A DNA stretch of 64,000 nucleotides, from contig JAQXZB010000037.1 in NCBI GenBank assembly GCA_029226975.1, forward strand, positions 33,011 through 97,010, in the 5' to 3' direction. Of this stretch, positions 34,824 to 42,323 are shown piece by piece (within the stretch, counting starts at the first letter, position 1; each line of letters begins with the position of its first letter). The notes under the pieces were generated by a model. The model worked only from the letters and a program-made list of their open reading frames with translations. It did not search any database and was not told the origin of the DNA. The position numbers and the translations under genes are program-made. The DNA comes from Clostridiales bacterium (GTDB lineage: Bacteria; Bacillota; Clostridia; UBA1381).

Positions 34824-35849
34824 ATGGAAAAGAAAAACATAGACTGGTCAAATCTCGGCTTCGGCTATATTAAGACCGACAAGAGATATGTTTCGTACTA
34901 CAAGGACGGCGCATGGGACGAGGGCGCGCTTATCGATGACCCCATGATTACCATGAGCGAGTGCGCCGGCGTTTTGCAGTACGCACAGACCTGCTTTGAG
35001 GGTCTTAAGGCGTATACAACCGCCGACGGACACATCGTTGTCTTTAGACCCGACTTAAACGCGGAGCGTCTGGAAAATTCGGCAAAAAGACTTGAAATGC
35101 CGGTATTTCCCAAGGATCGCTTTATTGACGCGGTAGTAAAGACCGTTAAGGCAAACGACGCGTATGTTCCGCCCTACGGCACCGGCGCAACGCTGTATTT
35201 GCGTCCGTATATGTTCGGCAAGAACGAGGTTATCGGCGTAAAGCCGGCAGACGAGTATGAGTTTCGGCTCTTTACCACGCCGGTAGGTCCTTATTTTAAG
35301 GGCGGCGCAAAGCCTCTTACAATAAAAATCTCGGATTTTGACCGAGCAGCACCCCATGGCACAGGAAACGTAAAGGCAGGGCTTAACTATGCCATGAGCC
35401 TTCACGCAATCGTAACCGCCCACAACGAGGGCTATGACGAGAATATGTACTTAGACCCGGCATCCAGAACGAAGGTAGAGGAAACCGGCGGCGCAAACTT
35501 CCTGTTTATAACCAAGGACAACAAGGTTGTAACGCCCAAATCCGACAGTATTCTGCCCTCGATAACACGCCGCTCGCTGATGTATGTGGCAAAGGAATAT
35601 TTAGGTCTTGAAACCGAGGAGAGAGAGGTATATCTTTCGGAGCTTGACGATTTCGCGGAATGCGGGCTCTGCGGCACTGCGGCGGTAATCTCGCCGGTAG
35701 GCAAGATTGTTGACCATGGCAGAGAAATATGCCTGCCCAGCGGCATGAACGAGATGGGACCTGTGACAAAGAAGCTTTACGATACCCTAACGGGTATTCA
35801 GATGGGCAAGGTAGAAGCGCCCGAGGGCTGGATTAAGGTTATAGAATAA
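34824..35849 (+). CDS. ilvE: Branched-chain amino acid aminotransferase
   Basis: 341 residues, PLP fold-type IV. The PLP Lys is in GTGNVKAGLNYAMSL (about residue 185), the phosphate-binding region in ITRRSLMYVAKEYLGLE, and ECGLCGTAAVISPVG near 280 is characteristic of BCAT. It interconverts Val, Leu and Ile with their 2-keto acids using glutamate. SD GGAAGG. Own promoter with an inverted repeat, and a terminator follows. Confidence 0.95.
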   Translation: MEKKNIDWSNLGFGYIKTDKRYVSYYKDGAWDEGALIDDPMITMSECAGVLQYAQTCFEGLKAYTTADGHIVVFRPDLNAERLENSAKRLEMPVFPKDRFIDAVVKTVKANDAYVPPYGTGATLYLRPYMFGKNEVIGVKPADEYEFRLFTTPVGPYFKGGAKPLTIKISDFDRAAPHGTGNVKAGLNYAMSLHAIVTAHNEGYDENMYLDPASRTKVEETGGANFLFITKDNKVVTPKSDSILPSITRRSLMYVAKEYLGLETEEREVYLSELDDFAECGLCGTAAVISPVGKIVDHGREICLPSGMNEMGPVTKKLYDTLTGIQMGKVEAPEGWIKVIE

Positions 35850-35858
35850 TACATAACG

Positions 35859-35891
35859 GGACTGTCATAAAGAGGCAGTCTCTTTTTTTTG
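35859..35891 (+). terminator. Terminator of ilvE
   Basis: GGGACTG / CAGTCTC-type hairpin followed by T8. Confidence 0.75.
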
Positions 35892-35909
35892 TATATTTGT
35901 AATTTACTC

Positions 35910-35938
35910 TTGTTAAATTCCGACACTTGTGTTATAAT
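35910..35938 (+). promoter_or_regulatory. Promoter of the GSF-repeat gene
   Basis: TTGTTA, 17-bp spacer, TATAAT, 34 bases before the chosen ATG. Confidence 0.75.
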
Positions 35939-35971
35939 ATAATTACAATAAAACCGAAAAGAGGGATGTAT

Positions 35972-36448
35972 ATGGCACCGGATACGATTGTTTTTGAACA
36001 GGAAGGGCTTGATCGGGCGATTGCGGCAGGATTTGTGAGCATCGGTCTTTGCGATAACACTTTTGTGCTGCCACCCAAAACGGGGATTACATATATGGCA
36101 ATAGGCAGCGTTTCTGTAAGTATTCCTCTTACAAGGGCGCAGTGCGCCGGTATACATTTTAACGGCTTTGAGCCGAAATTTGCTCCGGACATTGCATATG
36201 TGCCGCGGTATACGCCGTCGGCGTGTGTTCCCACCTCCGGCAGCGGTTCATGGGGTTCTTTCGGGAGCTATGCGTCCTCTTACGGGTCATTTTTCCATAT
36301 GTATGAGTACGAGTATGAATATGGTTCATTTAACCGCGGGTCATTCGGTTTCGGCTCTTTTGGCTACGGCTCGTTTTCGGGGTCATTCGGCTCATACAAC
36401 CATATTATAAACCCATTTGTAAAAGGCTACGGTATAAATCTGATATGA
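35972..36448 (+). CDS. Small protein with a C-terminal [G-S-aromatic] repeat tract
   Basis: 158 residues from ATG 35972 (SD GAGGG; the track starts further upstream). No family recognised. Residues 1-85 form an ordinary-looking, probably beta-rich domain (VSIGLCDNTFVLPPKTGITY). Residues about 90-145 are low complexity, with ten copies of Gly-Ser-Trp/Phe/Tyr and a YEYEYEY patch (GSGSWGSFGSYASSYGSF; GSFNRGSFGFGSFGYGSF). No signal peptide and no cysteine pattern beyond three Cys. The stop overlaps the start of the next gene (ATGA), so the two are translated together. It could be a substrate for modification by the neighbour, a RiPP-like precursor, or a phase-separating protein; none of these is shown. 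Confidence 0.75.
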   Translation: MAPDTIVFEQEGLDRAIAAGFVSIGLCDNTFVLPPKTGITYMAIGSVSVSIPLTRAQCAGIHFNGFEPKFAPDIAYVPRYTPSACVPTSGSGSWGSFGSYASSYGSFFHMYEYEYEYGSFNRGSFGFGSFGYGSFSGSFGSYNHIINPFVKGYGINLI

Positions 36449-37287
36449 ACGCTTTGCATATAAACTGGTCAAAGCCCTTCACGCTTCGCCATAAGGCGTT
36501 TTTCGTGGAGGATTTTGAGCTTTTGACTACAATTTTATCAGCCCTTAAATGGCGCGAGAAAAACGGAAGCATAAAGCTGTGCGCGGACAAAACCGCCTTG
36601 CTGTTCTACGAAGCGGCGGGGCTTTTGCCCATATGGGACGGCGGTTATGAGGAGCTTGTTGTGGACGAGGACATAGACCCAATAATGTTTTGGGCGGCGG
36701 GCAAGCTTTTTGCCCTGCGTTTACAGAATGCGCCGGTGGCGGTCATGGACACTGATTTCATTGTCTGGGAAAGTATTCTCTTTGACAGACTTCCCGAATG
36801 CAGCGTTATTCATTTTGAGGAGCTTTATCCCGATGTATATCCGGGTAAAGAGTATTTTAAGCTGCGGCCGGGCTTTGATTTGGACGGGCTTGACTGGAGC
36901 GTTCCCGCCTGCAACACCGCTTTTACGGTGTTTAAGGACGAGGGACTTTTAAAATACTACACCGAAACAGCGATAGATTTTATGAAGCACAGCCCTGCTT
37001 TGGACGATACGTTAAAATACATGGTCTTTGCCGAGCAACGGCTGCTTTCCATGTGCGCGAAAAAAAGGGGTGCGCACATACTTGCCTTTTCCGGGCTTGA
37101 CCGGCTGTTCTCGGACGGAAGCGGCTGTTTTACCCACACCTGGGGCATGAAGCAGCAGATGCGCGACAATGACGCGCTTCGCTATGATTTTTGTATGCGC
37201 TGCATAGGGCGCATAAAGAGGGAATATCCCTCAGTTTACGATATTATTCGAAATATAAGTATTTTTGACAAATATAAGGAGAAATAA
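36445..37287 (+). CDS. Putative glycosyltransferase-like protein (resembles DUF6734)
   Basis: 280 residues starting NALHINWSKPFTLRHKAFFV. The segment APVAVMDTDFIVWESILF near residue 100 has the hydrophobic-DxD pattern of GT-A nucleotide-sugar transferases, and the N-terminus looks like the start of a nucleotide-sugar-binding fold. I believe it belongs to the uncharacterised DUF6734 group, but this rests on memory of the pattern. Translationally coupled to the GSF-repeat gene (4-bp overlap) and 1 bp before the nucleoid-associated gene. A role in modifying Ser or Tyr in the GSF tract is a hypothesis. Confidence 0.6.
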   Translation: MNALHINWSKPFTLRHKAFFVEDFELLTTILSALKWREKNGSIKLCADKTALLFYEAAGLLPIWDGGYEELVVDEDIDPIMFWAAGKLFALRLQNAPVAVMDTDFIVWESILFDRLPECSVIHFEELYPDVYPGKEYFKLRPGFDLDGLDWSVPACNTAFTVFKDEGLLKYYTETAIDFMKHSPALDDTLKYMVFAEQRLLSMCAKKRGAHILAFSGLDRLFSDGSGCFTHTWGMKQQMRDNDALRYDFCMRCIGRIKREYPSVYDIIRNISIFDKYKEK

Positions 37288-37288
37288 C

Positions 37289-38308
37289 ATGATAGTTGGC
37301 TTAAAACACGCAATACTGCATATTTTAGACGCAAATTCGGGCGTTACGGTGTTTTCCGATGATGAGCTTGATCTCTCGGACGCCATGGTTGATTCGTTTA
37401 TCACAAAGCATATAGATAAAGTTTGCGCCGATTCGGGAGCGCGCAGAGGTGAGTTTAACGAAAGCAGCGGATTTTTATACCATGTAAAGGAGTATATCGC
37501 TTCCCCGGAGGAGGAGAGAGATTTGCACAGTCTTTCCATGTTCATTGCCGAACGCCTTTATGAGGGAATTTCCCATGCGGAGAACACCGAATCCTGCGAT
37601 GTTTTAATCTGCGACTGCAATATAAACGAACGTCCCGCAATAGCTGTCCTAAAGTTCGACAACAAGGTGGGCTACACTCACCGGGTCTTAAAGGAGGACG
37701 GCGAGGTCAGGAACGAGATTATAAACCACTATGCGATTTTGCCCTCAGCCTCAACGGCGGTAAGGGAATACGCATTTATCGACCAAACGGATTTAACAAT
37801 CAGATTTAAGGGACAAAAGCGCAGCATTGACGGCGAAAAGGTTGATTTAATGGCGGATTTGCTCTTAGAATGCAGCTTTGACATTTCCTCAAGGGAGTCA
37901 ATAAACGCGGTAAACCGCATTGCAAAAAAGGTTACGGAGGTAAACGAGGGCGACTCCATCGACACCTCGGCAAGAATGAAGCGTTATGTGGTGGAGAGCG
38001 TGGAGAAAGAGGATTTGAAGTTTGTGGAGCCGCAAAAGATTGCCGACACTGTTTTTGAGGGCAGACCGGTAATGAAAGCGGAGTTTCTCGAGGAGGTAAG
38101 AAAGGCGCAGGTGCCGGAAAAGGTTGAGGTTACGGGCTATGTGACAAAGAAAATGTCCTCGAATATCAAGCTTTCCACAGATATAGGTGTGGATTTATCC
38201 TTCCCCGCCGAATATTACAGCAACAGCGATTACATAGAGATTATAAACAACGATGACGGTACAATTTCCATTAAAATAAACAATATCGGCGAGCTTAAGA
38301 ACAAATAG
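37289..38308 (+). CDS. Nucleoid-associated protein (NdpA/YejK family)
   Basis: 339 residues from ATG 37289 (AAGGAG; the track adds eight upstream codons). Matches the 37-kDa nucleoid-associated family pattern: IVGLKHAILHILDANSG at the start, ADVLICDC-like segment DVLICDCNINERPAIAVLKF, YTHRV, IIKHYAILPS-like IINHYAILPSAS, and the C-terminal VDLSFPAEYYSNSDYIEII. The family binds DNA or associates with the nucleoid; its exact function is unknown in Firmicutes. Begins 1 bp after the putative glycosyltransferase-like gene and precedes tcdA by 19 bp. Confidence 0.8.
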   Translation: MIVGLKHAILHILDANSGVTVFSDDELDLSDAMVDSFITKHIDKVCADSGARRGEFNESSGFLYHVKEYIASPEEERDLHSLSMFIAERLYEGISHAENTESCDVLICDCNINERPAIAVLKFDNKVGYTHRVLKEDGEVRNEIINHYAILPSASTAVREYAFIDQTDLTIRFKGQKRSIDGEKVDLMADLLLECSFDISSRESINAVNRIAKKVTEVNEGDSIDTSARMKRYVVESVEKEDLKFVEPQKIADTVFEGRPVMKAEFLEEVRKAQVPEKVEVTGYVTKKMSSNIKLSTDIGVDLSFPAEYYSNSDYIEIINNDDGTISIKINNIGELKNK

Positions 38309-38327
38309 CTTAAACGGAGGAAATAAA

Positions 38328-39080
38328 ATGCTTAATCAATTTTCACGAACCGAGCTTTTATTGGGCAAGGAGGCACTAAAAAAGCTTGAGAGCTCTAAGG
38401 TGGCGGTATTCGGAATAGGCGGCGTGGGCAGTTACACCGCGGAAGCGCTTGTAAGATCGGGAATAGGCGCGATTGACCTTATCGACGATGACAGAGTGTG
38501 TCTTACAAACATTAACCGCCAGCTTTTCGCCACAAGAAAAACCGTTGGACAATACAAGGTCGATGTGGCACAGGCGCGGCTTTATGAAATTAACCCCGAT
38601 GTTAAAATAACGGTACACAAGACCTTTTATATGCCCGAAACGGCGGATATGTTTGATTTTACCGATTATGATTATATTGCGGACGCAATAGATACCGTAA
38701 CCGGCAAAATTTCCCTTGTGATGAGGGCAGACGCCGCAAAAACGCCGATAATCAGCTCCATGGGCGCGGGAAACAAGCTTGACCCGACAGCCTTTGAGGT
38801 GACGGATATATACAAAACCTCGGTTTGTCCTCTTGCCAGGGTTATGCGAAACGAACTGCGCCGCCGAGGTATAAAGAAGCTTAAGGTGGTATATTCAAAG
38901 GAAAAGCCCATAGTTCCCTTTGAGGATATGAGCATAAGCTGCAAAACCAACTGCATCTGCCCGCCGGGTACGGAAAGAAAATGCACAGCCCGCCGCCAAG
39001 TACCCGGAAGCAGTGCCTTTGTTCCCCCCGTTGCCGGGCTTATCATGGCGGGGGAAATTATAAAGGATTTGATAAAATAA
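38328..39080 (+). CDS. tcdA: tRNA threonylcarbamoyladenosine dehydratase
   Basis: 250 residues of the ThiF/E1-like family. ATP-binding GxGxxG in VFGIGGVGSYTAEALVRSGI, the Asp/Arg region LIDDDRVCLTNINRQLFATR, and DAIDTVTGKISLV. The CKTNCICPPGTERKC stretch near the C-terminus is typical of TcdA/YgdL. The enzyme cyclises t6A37 to ct6A in tRNAs that read ANN codons, using ATP. SD CGGAGG. A hairpin terminator follows immediately. Confidence 0.92.
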   Translation: MLNQFSRTELLLGKEALKKLESSKVAVFGIGGVGSYTAEALVRSGIGAIDLIDDDRVCLTNINRQLFATRKTVGQYKVDVAQARLYEINPDVKITVHKTFYMPETADMFDFTDYDYIADAIDTVTGKISLVMRADAAKTPIISSMGAGNKLDPTAFEVTDIYKTSVCPLARVMRNELRRRGIKKLKVVYSKEKPIVPFEDMSISCKTNCICPPGTERKCTARRQVPGSSAFVPPVAGLIMAGEIIKDLIK

Positions 39081-39100
39081 GCGGGACTGTGAAGTCCCGC
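39081..39100. terminator. Hairpin between tcdA and the QueD-like gene
   Basis: GCGGGACT-GTGA-AGTCCCGC begins directly after the tcdA stop; convergent genes on both sides. Confidence 0.65.
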
Positions 39101-39105
39101 CCATA

Positions 39106-39672
39106 TCAGCCTTTTTTGTATCCGCATTTGGGACATACGCCGTTTTCGTTAAGCGTTATGCCGCACAGAGGACAGCGGTCTATATTTAACTTCGGCTCAA
39201 ATTCCTCAGAAGCCGCATTAACACCGCTGGTAAAGGTCAATTTAACTATGTTTAGCTTATCCTTCAATAAATCATAAACAATTTTAATCATACCCTCAAC
39301 GGTCATTGTTTCCTTCGTAACCACCAAACGGCACTCAGGATATGCCGTTGCCAAATCGGTCTTAAAAGCGGGGCCTTTCATTACGTTATTGGGCGTGCCG
39401 TTTTTGATACCCTGTTTTTCATAAACATCCAAAACAGCCGGCAAAAGCGGGTCGTCCTCCCGAAGCACCAGGGCATGGTCGAAATTCTTAAGCACCTCCC
39501 ATGCGGTCTTTTGAATTTCATTGCAGGGGAAAACCATGTTGACTCCGTCATTAACCGAATCCTCCACCTCGATGGTCAGCACTCCCGTATGTCCGTGCAG
39601 GTACTGTGCTTCTCCCTTAAACCCATAGAAACGATGGGCATACTGTAAATCCAGTGTTGTAATACTTCTCAT
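39106..39672 (-). CDS. 6-carboxytetrahydropterin synthase (QueD)-like protein with C-terminal zinc ribbon
   Basis: 188 residues. The PTPS/QueD zinc His are visible in LQYAHRFYG and YLHGHTGVLT; catalytic-type Cys in MVFPCNEIQK and His in FDHALVLREDD follow. The last 30 residues form a rubredoxin-like zinc knuckle with two CxxC (CPLCG..CPKCG) that typical QueD does not have. The family makes 6-carboxy-5,6,7,8-tetrahydropterin for queuosine and other 7-deazaguanines, or pyruvoyl-tetrahydropterin. No queC/queE/queF is in the window, so the pathway is not confirmed. It lies 52 bp downstream of perR on the same strand. Confidence 0.85.
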   Translation of the reverse strand: MRSITTLDLQYAHRFYGFKGEAQYLHGHTGVLTIEVEDSVNDGVNMVFPCNEIQKTAWEVLKNFDHALVLREDDPLLPAVLDVYEKQGIKNGTPNNVMKGPAFKTDLATAYPECRLVVTKETMTVEGMIKIVYDLLKDKLNIVKLTFTSGVNAASEEFEPKLNIDRCPLCGITLNENGVCPKCGYKKG

Positions 39673-39724
39673 AATTATCTCTCCTTTATATTTTATTTAC
39701 GGGCATTCAGCCCGCATATGCACT

Positions 39725-40096
39725 TTAATTATCTGAGGACTTTTTCCGACATTCGGGACACAGATAAAACACCTTTAAATCGTAAAACAGAAAATCCTCT
39801 CCCAACTGCTCTTTTAATGACCCCGTCAAGTCCTCAAACTGTATGTCCGTAAGCTTTCCGCAGCCTTGGCAGACAATATGGTCATGCTTTACAATTCTGT
39901 CGTATCGGTCGGGCATACCGTCCACCGAGATTTTATTTATGAGCCTGTCTTTGTAAAGCTTATTCAAATTGTTATAAACGGTTGCCAAAACTACATTCGG
40001 AAAATCGGCTTTCAGTTTTAGGTAAATCTGCTCAACGCTCATGTGTGACGATGATTGATTGATGATTTCATATATACGCTTCTCGTATTTTGTCAT
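39725..40096 (-). CDS. perR: PerR-like transcriptional regulator (Fur family)
   Basis: 123 residues. N-terminal winged helix (MSVEQIYLKLKADFPNVVLATVYNNLN), then the metal-sensing domain: RYDRIVKHDHIVCQGCGKLTD with the PerR-type Asp/His set, and two CxxC pairs (CQGC, CPEC) for the structural zinc. PerR represses peroxide-defence genes until Fe-catalysed oxidation of its His ligands. Assigned as PerR rather than Fur from the His/Asp pattern and from its own box, but Fur or Zur cannot be excluded. A perfect 7-1-7 palindrome sits at the likely start of transcription, so it should repress itself. Confidence 0.85.
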   Translation of the reverse strand: MTKYEKRIYEIINQSSSHMSVEQIYLKLKADFPNVVLATVYNNLNKLYKDRLINKISVDGMPDRYDRIVKHDHIVCQGCGKLTDIQFEDLTGSLKEQLGEDFLFYDLKVFYLCPECRKKSSDN

Positions 40097-40112
40097 TTTC
40101 CTCAGTCCAATA

Positions 40113-40127
40113 TTAGAATTATTCTAA
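40113..40127. promoter_or_regulatory. PerR/Fur-type operator
   Basis: TTAGAAT-T-ATTCTAA, a perfect 7-1-7 inverted repeat like the Bacillus per box (TTATAATNATTATAA). It lies just downstream of the -10 of the perR promoter and 17 bases before the ATG. Confidence 0.85.
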
Positions 40128-40131
40128 AAAT

Positions 40132-40160
40132 ATTATAACACTTCTAATTTAAAATGTCAA
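40132..40160 (-). promoter_or_regulatory. Sigma-A promoter of perR
   Basis: On the minus strand TTGACA (40160-40155), 17-bp spacer, TATAAT (40137-40132): consensus in both boxes. Confidence 0.88.
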
Positions 40161-40169
40161 GACAAATTG

Positions 40170-40196
40170 AAAAAAAGGAGGTAAAAATTTACCTCC
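40170..40196 (-). terminator. Terminator of the serine acetyltransferase gene
   Basis: On the minus strand, GGAGGTAAA/TTTACCTCC with a 2-base loop and T7. Confidence 0.85.
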
Positions 40197-40211
40197 CTAA
40201 ATAACCCAATC

Positions 40212-41129
40212 TCAGAACTCGCCCTGTTTAAGCTCGTCGGAATCGCCGCCCGTAAATTGAAGCTCCGGGTTTTTCACGCTTACCTTGGTTCCCGCGGCAA
40301 CGGAGCTTACGATAAAGGCGTTTCCGCCGATGGTTGCACCGTCGCCTATGACGGTTTCGCCGCCTAAGATACTGGTTCCCGAATATATGGTCACATTATC
40401 GCCGATGGTCGGGTGTCTTTTCACGCCCTTAAGCTGCTGTCCCTTTCTTGTTGAGAGTGCGCCCAAGGTAACTCCCTGATAGATTTTTACATAATCTCCG
40501 ATTTTTGTGGTTTCGCCTATTACTATGCCCGTACCATGGTCTATGAAAAAGTATTTTCCTATCTCCGCGCCGGGGTTAATATCTATTCCCGTAACGCTGT
40601 GGGCATACTCCGTCATAATTCTCGGTATCATCGGCACCTTGAGAAGATAAAGCTCATGGGCAATCCTATAGACCGTAATCGCGAAAAGTCCGGGATATGA
40701 AAATATTATCTCGTCGGTGCTGTACGCGGCAGGGTCACCGTCATACGCCGCCTGAACGTCTGTGTTTAGGTATTCCCGTATTTTGGGGATTTTTTCCATA
40801 AACTGCTGTGAAAGCACCTGCGCTTTTTCCGCAAGGGTGGATTTGGGACATTCGCCGCATATCTCCTTACTGCCCATTGCGTTGGCAATCTGTTTTTTGA
40901 GATTGTACTGTATAAATTCAAGCTGTTCGCCGAGCAGGTATTTTATATACTCCGAACGTGCCTTGCTGCTGTCGAAAAATCCGGGGAACAGCACCCGTCT
41001 TAGCTTTTCCACAATTTCAATTATTGTATTTTTATTGGGAATATTTTCCTCGTCCAGTCTGCTGGTCAGCTCATATTTGCCGTAGCTTTCCAGTATGGCA
41101 TTTACCGTTTTTTCAGTTTTACTTTCCAT
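40212..41129 (-). CDS. Serine O-acetyltransferase
   Basis: 305 residues from ATG 41129 (SD GGAGGG; the track adds 28 codons). Helical N-terminal half, then the left-handed beta-helix acyltransferase domain: DINPGAEIGKYFFIDHGTGI, VIGETTKIGDYVKIYQGVTL, HPTIGDNVTIYSGTSILGG. It acetylates L-serine with acetyl-CoA, the first step in cysteine synthesis. It is the long form with an N-terminal domain of about 150 residues, as in EpsC/SatA-type enzymes. Stands alone with its own terminator; no cysK is near. Confidence 0.93.
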   Translation of the reverse strand: MESKTEKTVNAILESYGKYELTSRLDEENIPNKNTIIEIVEKLRRVLFPGFFDSSKARSEYIKYLLGEQLEFIQYNLKKQIANAMGSKEICGECPKSTLAEKAQVLSQQFMEKIPKIREYLNTDVQAAYDGDPAAYSTDEIIFSYPGLFAITVYRIAHELYLLKVPMIPRIMTEYAHSVTGIDINPGAEIGKYFFIDHGTGIVIGETTKIGDYVKIYQGVTLGALSTRKGQQLKGVKRHPTIGDNVTIYSGTSILGGETVIGDGATIGGNAFIVSSVAAGTKVSVKNPELQFTGGDSDELKQGEF

Positions 41130-41196
41130 ATTATCCCTCCAAATTTCCCGTATTTGTTTTATAACATAGTTTGGGCATTTTGTCAATACCTTTTTA

Positions 41197-41454
41197 TCAT
41201 TTCCATTGGTCAAGACACTTTTTTAGCAGTCTTGTAAGCTCTTCCTTTTCCTCCTCCGTAAGAAAGGACAGCGTTTCCTCCTTGGCGTTGCCGTGGCGCA
41301 GATGATGAGAGCATTTTAGCATAAGCTTTACGGTCTTGTCCTTTTTCTTTTTCTCCTCAACGCCGAAATATTTCATTCCGCGGGAGCAGTGAAGATTATC
41401 CGCACTGCAGTGTTTGCCGCAGCAGGGGCATACGTTTTCTTTTTTCTTTTTCAT
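41197..41454 (-). CDS. Small Cys-rich protein of unknown function
   Basis: 85 residues from ATG 41454 (SD AAAGGTGG; the track starts 12 bases earlier). The N-terminus is a compact zinc-binding-like cluster (CPCCGKHCSADNLHCSRG), followed by a Lys-rich stretch and a helical C-terminus (FLTEEEKEELTRLLKKCLDQW). LKCSHHLRHGN in the middle adds more possible metal ligands. I recall similar short proteins in Clostridia but cannot name a function. Its leader contains the tandem structured repeats C and C'. Confidence 0.7.
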   Translation of the reverse strand: MKKKKENVCPCCGKHCSADNLHCSRGMKYFGVEEKKKKDKTVKLMLKCSHHLRHGNAKEETLSFLTEEEKEELTRLLKKCLDQWK

Positions 41455-41480
41455 AAATATGACCACCTTTCACAAAACCC

Positions 41481-41653
41481 GTTTGGGAAAAGAGAAGCTT
41501 GTCATCACTTTTGCTCCGCAAAAGCCGCACTCCGTGCGTCCGCCCTTCTTGGCGGTGAGTGCAGATTGCTGTTATGAGGAGTGCAGTCGTACTTTGTGTA
41601 CTTCAAGCTCCGAATGACGGTAAGATGCGCCGCTTATCTTTTTCCAAACTTAT
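41481..41653 (-). repeat. Structured leader repeat, copy C
   Basis: Nearly full copy of the second subtype, read on the minus strand. Arms GTTTGG/CCAAAC close it. The CCGCC/GGCGG, CGCAC/GTGCG and CTTTTGC/GCAAAAG hairpins match copies A and B with other loop bases; the upstream half differs (nested GTAC/GTAC hairpin). It runs into the AAAGGTGG SD of the small Cys-rich gene. Confidence 0.85.
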
Positions 41654-41678
41654 AGTCCGAAATTCTTTCACCAATGCC

Positions 41679-41790
41679 GTTTGGGAAAAGAGAAGCAAGC
41701 AGATTGCTGTTATGAGGAGCGCAGTCGTACTTTGTGTACTTCAAGCTCCGAATGACGGTAAGATGCGCCGCTTATCTTTTTCCAAACTTA
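41679..41790 (-). repeat. Structured leader repeat, deletion derivative C'
   Basis: Tandem with copy C, 25 bases away. Identical to copy C at both ends, but the internal three-hairpin block (TTGTCATC...GTGAGTGC) is missing. It begins 11 bp after the stop of the amidase-domain gene. Confidence 0.85.
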
Positions 41791-41800
41791 TTCTCCCTTG

Positions 41801-42289
41801 TCAATTATCGTTTATATTAAATATATGAATGGGGCGAAGCTCGGCATAATTATAAGTAGAAAGCTGGCGGCAGTCGGAATCGTTTGTATGCGCCGCCACC
41901 AAAACCGTATCCGGCGTTCCCATTCCCTTATCCACCACCACCGGCGAATGGCCGAAGGTCTGTCTGCCCACAAATCTAAGCTGCACAATATCGCCCTCTT
42001 CAATTTCCGAAAGGGACACCACCCGTCCCTGGGGTCCTGCGGCGGTGTTTGTGGTAAGAAAACGATACAGCTCGTTTACTCCCGTCCACGCCGGAGCGCG
42101 GTTGTTTACCGAAATATAGTACCAGCCGTAGGTGGGCGTGTAATTCATTACCGCGCCGCCTGCCAAAAGACACTGGGAGGCGAAGTTTGTGCAGTCGCCG
42201 CCCAGGTTTGTAAAATCGAAAAATTCCGGGTTGCGCCTGTACGCCCATTTTTGGGCATAAGCCACAGCCGCGACTCTGTTATATTGCAT
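41801..42289 (-). CDS. Amidase-domain protein (amidase_6 type)
   Basis: 162 residues from ATG 42289 (SD GAGGTGG). Short hydrolase-like domain: NRVAAVAYAQKWAYRRNPEF, candidate nucleophile Cys in LGGDCTNFASQCLLAGG, GWYY, and a His in FGHSPVVVD. The family is linked to cell-wall or surface peptide hydrolysis and is common in Clostridia, often with a signal peptide or wall-binding domain; here neither is present. Its role is therefore uncertain. Followed on the minus strand by tandem structured repeats. Confidence 0.85.
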   Translation of the reverse strand: MQYNRVAAVAYAQKWAYRRNPEFFDFTNLGGDCTNFASQCLLAGGAVMNYTPTYGWYYISVNNRAPAWTGVNELYRFLTTNTAAGPQGRVVSLSEIEEGDIVQLRFVGRQTFGHSPVVVDKGMGTPDTVLVAAHTNDSDCRQLSTYNYAELRPIHIFNINDN

Positions 42290-42323
42290 ATATACCACCT
42301 CGGTATATTATATGCAAACTCTC

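Noticed and set aside
41481-41790. Possible CRISPR array because of repeated units
   Set aside because: Only two units of unequal length, internally structured, no regular spacers and no cas genes.
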